A stretch of DNA of 64,000 nt from Anthostomella pinea (Eukaryota; Ascomycota; Sordariomycetes; Xylariales; Xylariaceae), in NCBI GenBank assembly GCA_963556695.1, contig CAUWAG010000020.1, forward strand, positions 2,108,001 through 2,172,000. Reading direction: 5' to 3'. The number at the start of each line of letters is the position of its first letter. Position 1 is the first letter of the stretch. This document shows positions 55,816-64,000 of this stretch, in pieces. A program made the position numbers and the translations under genes. The notes beneath the pieces are model-generated. The model searched no databases and was not told the DNA's origin. It saw only the letters and a list, made by a program, of their open reading frames with translations.

Positions 55816-56169
55816 GTAGCGCGCCGTGGTAAGGGGCGCGTTCTCGCATGGCAGCTATCCCTTGGGTGAGCACCGCCGGCGGCATGGACCAAGGAATCAT
55901 ATGACTCGATAATCTTGAACAAGCGACTCCAGGTGAGCACCCCGAAATTCACTCCAGTCCTGTTGACTAGGCTCATCTGGTCCTAATCCCCTTTGTTTGC
56001 CTTTGTCTTCCACACCAATGAACCTGGACCAAGAGGTCCGAATCTTTGTCCTGCAGCTCTTTATAACCTCGACCTCCCCCAGCCCGCTCTTCAACGAAAC
56101 ACCGGCCGAACGCACATTGTGGATACAACATACAACAAATCTCCGATACCAAAGACATCAACAAGTATC

Positions 56170-56872
56170 ATGCAAATCAAGTCCCACCTCACTGCAGCCG
56201 CTCTCGCGAGCGTCGTGGCTGCCGACTGCTTCGAGGATATGAATGTCTATCATCCCGACTTGAAACAGTGGAAAGATCCAGCATACAACGCAGCAGTCAA
56301 GAAGGTTGTCGAGAAGGCCTGTAACGACGGTACCCTCCACGGGGACTATGATGGCAACAACAATGATGGCAAGGGTCATAAGGAGGTAGCCTACCAGATC
56401 AAGGGCCACGAGGACATGGGATATGTACAACTTCAAAGTAAGTAACCTTTCAGTCCGCATCCGCCCACCTCTTCGACTCTGGCAGTCCTTCCCTTCCACT
56501 GGCATCATCACTCCCTTGGAATCGGTTGTTGTCTCTCGATTTTGCTCCTGGAGCGATTGAAGTAATGTTGGCTAATCCTGAATACGACAGTCAGCCGCCT
56601 AGGAAAAACCAAGCGCACCCTCCCACCGGCCGAATGCATCAGCGGCCTGACTAAAGAAGTCAGAGCTTGCAGCTGGGGCGGCTTGAGCGACTACTGGAAC
56701 TGGGAGTACATGTAAGTTCTTCTAGTGTTCCTTATTATTGACTTGGTCTCTATCCAAACCTTATGACGGGTCTCAGCTAATCATTTTTCCACCCAGTGCT
56801 ACGCCGGAATCCGCCCAATCGATGAAGGCTGATATGTACCCGATGGATCAGATTAAGGATATCTCGGTCTGA
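56170..56872 (+). CDS. Small secreted cysteine-containing protein (3 exons, 154 aa)
   Basis: join(56170..56437, 56591..56711, 56797..56872); all introns are GT-AG and in frame. ATG 56170 gives a signal peptide (MQIKSHLTAAALASVVAADC). The mature protein has four Cys (DCFEDM, KACNDG, AECISG, RACSWG), two possible disulfides, with a GDYDGNNNDGKGHK stretch and an aromatic GGLSDYWNWEY near the C-terminus. No known family is recognised. Small size, secretion signal and paired cysteines are typical of fungal effectors or antimicrobial-like proteins, but function is not shown. The HR-PKS stop lies about 500 bp beyond its end, convergently. Confidence 0.75.
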
Positions 56873-57371
56873 GTACAACCTGAGATTCGTCCCTACTCGG
56901 AAGACGCCGCTACTCAAGTTATTCGATGAAAGATACACCTCCATTCTTGATGGCAAGTGTGATGGCCGGTATTCAAGGAGGCTGGTACGCCGCATATTAG
57001 TGACTAGGTACATATACAGGGCCATTGGCCCTCTACCATCAGATAGATCTCATCACTTTAATCACTTCATTCATACCTTCACTGCATTATCAATTGACAA
57101 CTCTCACCTACTTATCACGCTGGTGCTAGCGAAACAACGCTCGAGTTTCTGCAAACAAACTAGTCAAGGAAATACAGCTTGCACGTAGCAGACAACACTC
57201 ATCTAACCTAGATGCCGCTTTCGTTATAGTATCTAGTGCATTTTGTGAGCGCCGAGACTAGTAGTGATGGCTATTGAACGTCAAATGTAAGATGTACTGC
57301 TTGTGCAACGCCAAAACAACTCGATAAAAAAGACTACCTATCAAATTCCAACCCCAAATTCCAACCCAAAC

Positions 57372-60300
57372 TCAACCCTCAAGCAACCTCTCCGCAGCAA
57401 ACTCCGCCAGAGTCCCAAGGTTCTTCTCCGAACTAAGCATATCCAAGAACGGCACATCCACCCTAAACGCCGTCCAGAACCAGATCCTGAACTCGGACGC
57501 GATCATGCTGTCGACGCCGAACCGCGCCAGCGGTTTCGAATCGTCGATCTGGTTGACGGGCGTGATGATCAGGCTCGAGAAGCGCTTGCGGACGAGCTTC
57601 AGCATGGCGAGCTGCAGCGAGTCCGCGTCGGCCTCGGGCGTCAGGTGCGCCCGCGCGTGCGCCGGCACGCCCTTGAACCACTCCGCCGCGCTGGCGAGGA
57701 CGTCTGCATTTTCGCCGTTGACACCGCGCGACCCATCCTTATCGCTGGCCAACCGCTCGGCTGCCAGGGCGGCGGCCAGGACGGCTAAGCGGGGGTCCTG
57801 CGTGTTGCTCAGGCTCACGTCGTATCCCTTGCTGATGAGCTCGCGGAACCGCAGGGGCTCCAGGCCGGTGAGGATGTGCGACGACCCGTAATCGTCTATA
57901 TATCGTGACAGCTCCATCGACTGTTTGGCAGTCGTCTCAGACAGCGCGAGGTCGATGATCTGGAGGAACTCCGACTCCGTTAGGGGCTGGATGCCCTTGC
58001 GAAGCAGCAGCGCCTCGATGTCGGGGTTCTCGTGGAGGTAGCCCACTTCCGAGATCATGCCCAGGCCGACGGAGATAGTCGGTTTGCCCTGAAGGGAACG
58101 CCAGCGGGCGAATCCGTCCAGGAAGCTGTTGGCGGCGCAGTAGTTGCTTTCGGTTGCCGTTCCGACACTTCCCGATATCGACGAGGTTAGCAGGAAGAAA
58201 TCCAGGTTGTGGCCCTCGAGTGCCTCGTGCAGGTTCCAGGTGCCTCTCCATTTGGGCTGGATGGCGGTCTGCCATTGCTCGCTCGTCATCTGAGCAAACA
58301 GAGCTTCGTGAAGACCCATGGCTGCCTGCACCACACCTCCCAAGGTCTTCCCGGTCTCAACACAGGTACTGACGACCGCGTCCACGTCGTCACGGCTGGT
58401 GACGTTGCCACGAACTACCTTCACACTGGCTCCCGACTGTTCAAGACGAGCGACAAGAGCTTTAGCGCTTGCTTTGTCAGAGCCAGACCTCCCCAGAAAT
58501 ACAAGATGACGGGCTCCCCGGGCTACCATCCAACGACCTAGGCTACGGCCTAGCCCACCGAGGCAACCTATGAGCAGGTAGACCTTGTCACCGTCGAACA
58601 GTGTTGAATATCGGGAGGGCGTCACCTAGAGCGGCTGTTAGCATTTAATGCCGTGGACAGGTGGGGTCCCTGGTGCCATACCGGGATCTTGCAGTCTTCC
58701 TGCTCGAGTGAGATGACAATCTTGCCGACGCGATCTGCAGACAGGAAGTAACGGTGTGCTTCTGCGATGTCGGAAGCGGCAAACGTCGTTATCGGAGGCG
58801 GTTCAATCTGCTTCGACCGGTACATATTGAACACTTCGGTCATCAAGCTGATGGGGCTCTGAGTCAGTCTTTGTCACATTCCACCCAACATTTCCTGCAA
58901 TGGGGCACATACCTTGGATAGACGTCACTACCATGCTCGACTTTCAGGTGGTACAGATCACCGAGATCAAACGCCGTGAAGGTAGCGTTTCGGAGAAACA
59001 CGTGCATGTCAAGCCGACCAGCGTCGGCGAGATCGCGCTTTCCGATCTCAATGAAGCGTCCAAATGGCGCTACGCAGTCCCAGGTAGCCTGGAGGAGGTC
59101 GCCCGTCAGGAAGTTGATGATGACATCCACACCACGACCGTTGGTGGCAGATTTGACGTTCCTGGCGAAAGAATCGTCGCGCGAACGGAAGATGTTGGCC
59201 GGTGGGATGCCCAGTTTGTCCGCGACGAAGTCTCTCTTGTCCTGCGTGCCGGCTGTTGTGTAGATGTTGGTCGACGTGCCGAGGATGCGCTTCGCGACCG
59301 TGATGGCGGCGAATCCGAAGGCACCCGAGCCTCCGTGGATGAGAACAGACTCGCCAGCGCACAGTCGAGCCCGGTGGACAAGCGCATACAGCGCTGTTGC
59401 GTATATCGTAGGCAGTGTGGACATGACCGTGTGTTGCTCCCCTGGCATCATCTTCTGGACAGCCCATACGGGCGCGCGCTGCGAAGTCGCGAAATGACAT
59501 GCCATGCCAACAGCAACAGAGTCCCCAGGCTTCAGATGCGTGATGTCGCGTCCAGTAGCTGTCACCACACCGCTGAACTCGGTCGCGGTCGTCGCACCGG
59601 GTGTTTCTACTTTGCCCCTCAGTCCGTAGACGTCCTTGGCGTTGAGACTGATCGCCTTGACGAGAATGTCGACAAACCCATCCGGCGTGGCTGATACTGG
59701 CTCTCTGACCTCTTCGAAGTGGAGAGTCTCGCTTCCGTTGAATGTACTGGTGGTGAGCCTGGCCGGGTGAGCTGCAGATAGTTCGACCTCGGTGATGGCG
59801 TCGATCTTCTCAACACGACGGCGGAAGAGCGAATTCGCCTCGAAGTCGGGACGGAAACGGCTGACGAAGAGAAGGCCGTCTTTCTGGACGAACTCTTTGT
59901 CTTGCTCTGTGTTGCTGCTAGCATCCGGTTCACAGGACCCCAGCACCTGCACAACGTTTTGGATCGTCACGTCGTTGGAGCGGCTCTCAGGAAGTCCGAC
60001 GTCTATGACGACGAAATTGAGCGACGGGTGTTCCAGCATCAGGGCTCGGGAGAACCCATTGCTCAGAGTGAGGTCAGGATTTGGGCTGCCACCTAAAGCA
60101 TCTGCGCCCGAGAGCCAGATGATAGTCGTGACCGTGTTGGTCAAGGCACGCAAATGATCCATGTCGACCTGATTTAAGGTAGCTAAGAACTCATGCTCCA
60201 GCTCGAGAAGAGATATACAGATTGTGCGCTTGTCGAGCCGTGCATCGTTGACTTGATCGAGCTTGACAGTTTGAACGCTGACCGCACCTTCATGCAGGAG

Positions 60301-63300
60301 ATGCTCTTGCAAAGCTGCAGCGAAATCTGCCGCTGTGGACGAGACGTTGGGGGTCTGGAGAGGTCATGTCAGCTAACTACTACACCAGTCTTTGAGGTCT
60401 TCCAGGAATTTCTTACCACAATCACGAATTGGCTGCATCGTACTGCATCCTTCCCCTCGGCTGGAAGTCGCGTTGCTAGAATCACTTTGCTACTATCAAG
60501 CACGTTCACGGTAAAGTTGTTCTCACGGAGCGCCTTGAGAGCCATCGGAGTGCTCCGAGTAACCAGAAAACCCTTATCAGAAAGTAGAGAGTCGAGGTTT
60601 CCCACTGAATCCAAAGTGTTTGCCGATTCCTGAACGAAAAGGAGTTCGAAGGAACCCTCAAGGGCCCCGTTGTCGCTGGTACCATCGCACTGTCTTTGAA
60701 TAACCCCCGAGTCGTCCAGCCTGCCGAGCTGCCAGGATGAACATCGTCGATATCCAGGGCCATCATCAAGGAGCTCTAGAACCTTATCTGTGCTGAACAG
60801 ATTGTCGTTGCCGAGTTCCAGGACTCGCATGCTAGGATTCCCATGTCCTGCCAGGTCGGCAAGAGCACTCATAGCAGCCAAGCTTACATCGTCACCGAAG
60901 TCCACGCCTGTGTCTCGGAATTTAGCGACCAAGGTGGAAACATAGCGATCCAGCTGTTTCGCCATGTTCGTATGTAGGTGGCTGACATCGGGCATCCAAT
61001 GAACCCGAAGACTGGGCTGGCGGAGGGAGTGGCTGTCTGTGGCCATTGCAGCCTTATACTGTGTCAGACGAACGCCTTTGAGATAGATCAATGGTGTCGC
61101 AGTGTGACCCTTCTTCCAGAAAGTGGAAGCCATCCTCCGCGTAGAGACGCTGGTTTTAGCCGAGGTAGATTGGACTACGCCTACAGCGTCATGGTCCTCG
61201 GGCCCCGCCGCGACAACGCGGCATTCGTCGATGAAGACAGGCAGGAAGACATTGGTCTCGCTCACATCTCCTGCTGCTGAACCCATGATGGCGATTTGGA
61301 TGCAAGAGTCTAATGTGATTGGGTGGATGGCGTATCGTATGCTTCCAGGCTCTTTCGAAATAGCCGGCACGACGTTCACGCTGCCGATAGCTTCCTCTCG
61401 CACACGGCCACTGTCCACGTGCAGTGTATTCACCGACTGGAACGTAGGTCCGAAATGCAGCCCTTGGCTTGCGAACTTGTCATAGAAGATACCCGTGTCC
61501 GAGCATTCCTCGAGGCCGTCGGTGGAGGGCAACGAGACTCCCTCGGGAAGCGTCATGCCGTCCGCGTTCTCCACGAGCCGGATGCTGCCAGAGCAATGCA
61601 CTGTAGTAGCACCGGACACCAACGACGAAATATGGAACTCGAACCAGTCCTTCGATCGGCTTGTTCGGGTAAGCTCCCGAGCTGACAAAACGGTGTGGAC
61701 TTCCACGCCACTTCTGGTCTCGTCATCAGGAACCACCAGGGCCGCACTGATATCGACGTGGCGAAATTCAAATGCAGGTGTCGTGTCAGAAGACACGTTC
61801 CGGGCTTGAGAAAGAGCTTCGACCGCCATGGCGATGTAGGCCGAGGCTGGGAACACAATCTGGCTCTCCAGCTTGTGGTCGCGCAACCAAGGGATCTCGG
61901 TGGTGGTGAGCACGTTCTTCCACGCCCAGTTGATGCCCTGCTTCTCCGCGCGTTGTGATCCAAGTAGTTCATGTCGGGGATATTGCCGGTGGCGCAGCTC
62001 AATGCTGCTGCGAGGCTCTTCCCACATGAGACCAGCGGAGTAGTCCCACGGGTATGGTGGGAGGCCACTGGCAAACGTTGGTGTGATACATTGGTTCACC
62101 TTTTGCCAGGGTAAGTCTTTTTTGCTCAGAAAGAGAACGCCGGCCAGCTGCTTCATGCAGTAGTCGGCATCTTGATTCCTCACAAGGGTGCAGGAGTAAG
62201 GCACCGAGGTCTGATCAAGCTTCATACTGGAACGGATGTCCTGTATAGGTCCCTTGAGTGCCGGATTCGGTCCTACCTCCATCAGGTGCACTTTCTTGTG
62301 ACTGCGCAAGAGCGTACTCAGTGCGTTGGAAAACTGCACGGGCTGTTCGAGATTGTGTCGCCAGTATTCGGCTGAGACGGAATTCCGGTCGAGGATCATG
62401 GCATGCGTGTTGTCATTCGTCATGACTGAGGAGTACATCACAGCTGCTGGCCTCTCTGTGTGGGTATCAACATCACACTCGGTGTTGCTATTGAAGTATG
62501 GGGCCAGCGACGACTGGTACAACTCGCCAACTTCAGTCATCATGAAAGAGTGATACGCCCGGTCGCCTGTCCGGAGCATTCGGGCAAATTTACCCTGTCG
62601 TTGCAAGTCGCCCATCAGACGTGTGATCCCATCCACCGTACCACTCAGAGTCACGCTTGCTGGCGAGTTTATACAAGCAACAGACACCTCCTGCTCGAGG
62701 TTTGCCTCTGAAATCATGTTGTTGGCTGTACTTAGGCCGATTCCGGCTGCCAACATGGCGCCCTTCACCGTCAGCCGTTCGACTGCGTACCCGCGCAGAT
62801 AGGCTGTGATGATGGCCTGCGAGGCACTCAAGAGGCCTGCGGCATACGCGGCAGCGATTTCGCCAGATGAGTGGCCGACCACGGAACTGGGAGTGACATT
62901 CCAGCTGCGAAGGATGTCGACAAGTGCAATTTGAATGGCTGTACAGACGGGCTGGCTACGCGAAGCCTCATGGATGTGACTGACTTCTGGTGGATCGAGA
63001 ATTGAGTCTTCCAATGTCCATTTGAGCGCGTATTTTGGGGGCAGTAGAGCCTTCAAACTCTGATCAAGACCACATATCGACGCGCGAAAGGATCCGTTCA
63101 GGAGAAGAAGTTCTTTGCCCATGGCCGCGTACTGGGCACCCTGGCCTGTGAACACGAAGGCCAGGGGTAAGCCGGCATCCCCGGTCTGCACGCTGTCGGA
63201 GCTCATGGCATGATCCAGCAACTCAGGCTGAGCATCTGGCCCACCAAATTTGGCAAACAAGACGTGCCTTGCCGTGAGATGGGAAGTTCGTTCGGCCAGG

Positions 63301-64000
63301 GTATGTACCAGGCTGAAAAGAGAGCGATCGTTCCCGGACTCGACTAGTCGTCGAACTTGATTGATTCTCGTATCAAGCGAAGGCGGCGACCCGGCTGATA
63401 TAGGTAGTACAAGAAGCCGGCTGCGCTCGATATCAGCGGTTACCCCGTTGGTCTGAGGGATCTTTTTCGCCAGATAGCTATCAGGCGACTCAAGCAAGAC
63501 GTGAGAATTACTGCCTCCATAACCAAAAGCATTGATGCTCGCTCTCCGGAGCTCCCGGGGCCAGTCTTCGGCCTCGGTAGCAATTTTCATGTTTAAGCTG
63601 TCTAGTTTGACTGCGGCCCGTTTTCATTAGTTGTAATCTGAAGGAGAATTGCACTTGTCGTAAGGTGCGACTCACGTTTAGGGTTCAGGTTCTCCACGCC
63701 GTATGTCGGGGGTATCTTGGCTTGATCAAACGCCAAAGCGACCTTGATCAAGGCTGTTATGCCACTAGCTGCTTCACTGTGACCAAGTCCGGGCTTCGAC
63801 TATAGTGGAAAATGTCAGCCACCATCATTGTGGTACTTGCCAGCATGCAAGAGGGTTTTCGTTTGGTGCCAACTTACAGAACCGAGAAGCAAGGGCTTGG
63901 TTCTCTTCGACTTCCCAAAACAGCGACCCAGGGCTTCGACCTCGATCGGATCGCCGACGGGGGTACCAGTTCCATGACATTCTATGTAGTCACTGTCGGC
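57372..64000 (-). CDS. Highly reducing type I polyketide synthase, 5' end cut by the window (2103 aa seen)
   Basis: Exons on the minus strand: 64000..63878, 63799..63676, 63610..60417, 60354..58913, 58856..58682, 58625..57372. All introns are 56-78 bp with GT-AG ends and join in frame. Domains: KS end with [12 protein letters not shown] (about 63970) and GHSEAASG (third His, about 63780); AT with GHSSGE (about 62865); DH with PWLRDHKLE (about 61880) and TLDSCIQ (about 61305); a shortened methyltransferase-like region with VLELGND where ExGxGxG is expected (about 60820), probably inactive; ER with HGGSGAFG (about 59325); KR with [11 protein letters not shown] (about 58555); C-terminal ACP with GVDSM (about 57510). 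No TE follows, so release must be in trans. The N-terminal KS (active-site Cys) is outside the window. It would make a reduced polyketide; the product is unknown. Confidence 0.95.

Noticed and set aside
1..64000. CRISPR arrays, operons, prokaryotic promoters or riboswitches
   Set aside because: The genome is fungal by gene structure; no regularly spaced short repeats or polycistronic host genes are present.

Overview
The window looks like a chromosome segment of a filamentous ascomycete (Pezizomycotina). The evidence is short GT-AG introns (about 50-170 bp), a type I highly reducing polyketide synthase, fungal-type P450 and FAD monooxygenase genes, Tad1-like LINEs, Fot/pogo and Tc1 transposons, and long A+T-rich blocks with the C-to-T/G-to-A damage expected of repeat-induced point mutation (RIP). 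I cannot name a species.

Layout. 1-3253: a decayed Copia element on the minus strand, running off the left edge. 3.5-5.1 kb: a frameshifted gene whose C-terminal part resembles a 2-oxoglutarate oxygenase-like fold. 5.6-5.8 kb: a lone first exon of a secreted protein. 6.06-8.47 kb: a Fot/pogo element with clear TIRs and TA duplication. 8.6-10.4 kb: an intact three-exon P450. 11.2-17.1 kb: LINE copy 1 (minus), carrying a solo LTR. 17.1-17.8 kb: a BTB gene with a nonsense codon. 19.2-22.1 kb: a divergent pair of kinase-like paralogues, one intact and one broken. 23.1-26.3 kb: an FAD monooxygenase and an NAD(P)-binding reductase-like gene sharing a divergent promoter. 27.0-30.1 kb: a CSC1/OSCA-type channel. 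33.0-34.3 kb: a Tc1-like element. 34.75-35.37 kb: an A+T-rich TIR element. 35.4-42.2 kb: a tandem array with a roughly 150-bp unit, split by LINE copy 2, a solo LTR and a miniature LTR element (TRIM). 42.3-42.6 kb: a possible Pol III transcript. 43.7-49.6 kb: RIP-like A+T-rich blocks with a Fot relic and later LTR insertions. 50-51 kb: an epoxide hydrolase pseudogene. 52.4-53.5 kb: a low-complexity nuclear-type protein. 54.6-55.8 kb: a relic of an ENA-like P-type ATPase. 56.2-56.9 kb: a small secreted cysteine-containing protein. 57.4-64 kb: the HR-PKS (minus), lacking its N-terminus at the window edge.

How it fits together. Intact host genes (P450, kinase-like, FAD monooxygenase/reductase, CSC1, low-complexity protein, secreted protein, PKS) lie between repeats and relics. 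The FAD monooxygenase and reductase-like gene share a promoter with a paired CGG/CCG motif and may be co-regulated. The PKS continues beyond the right edge, so its cluster partners would lie there; nothing seen ties the oxidative enzymes at 8-26 kb to it. The repeats give a relative chronology: tandem array and A+T blocks first, then precise insertions with intact target duplications.
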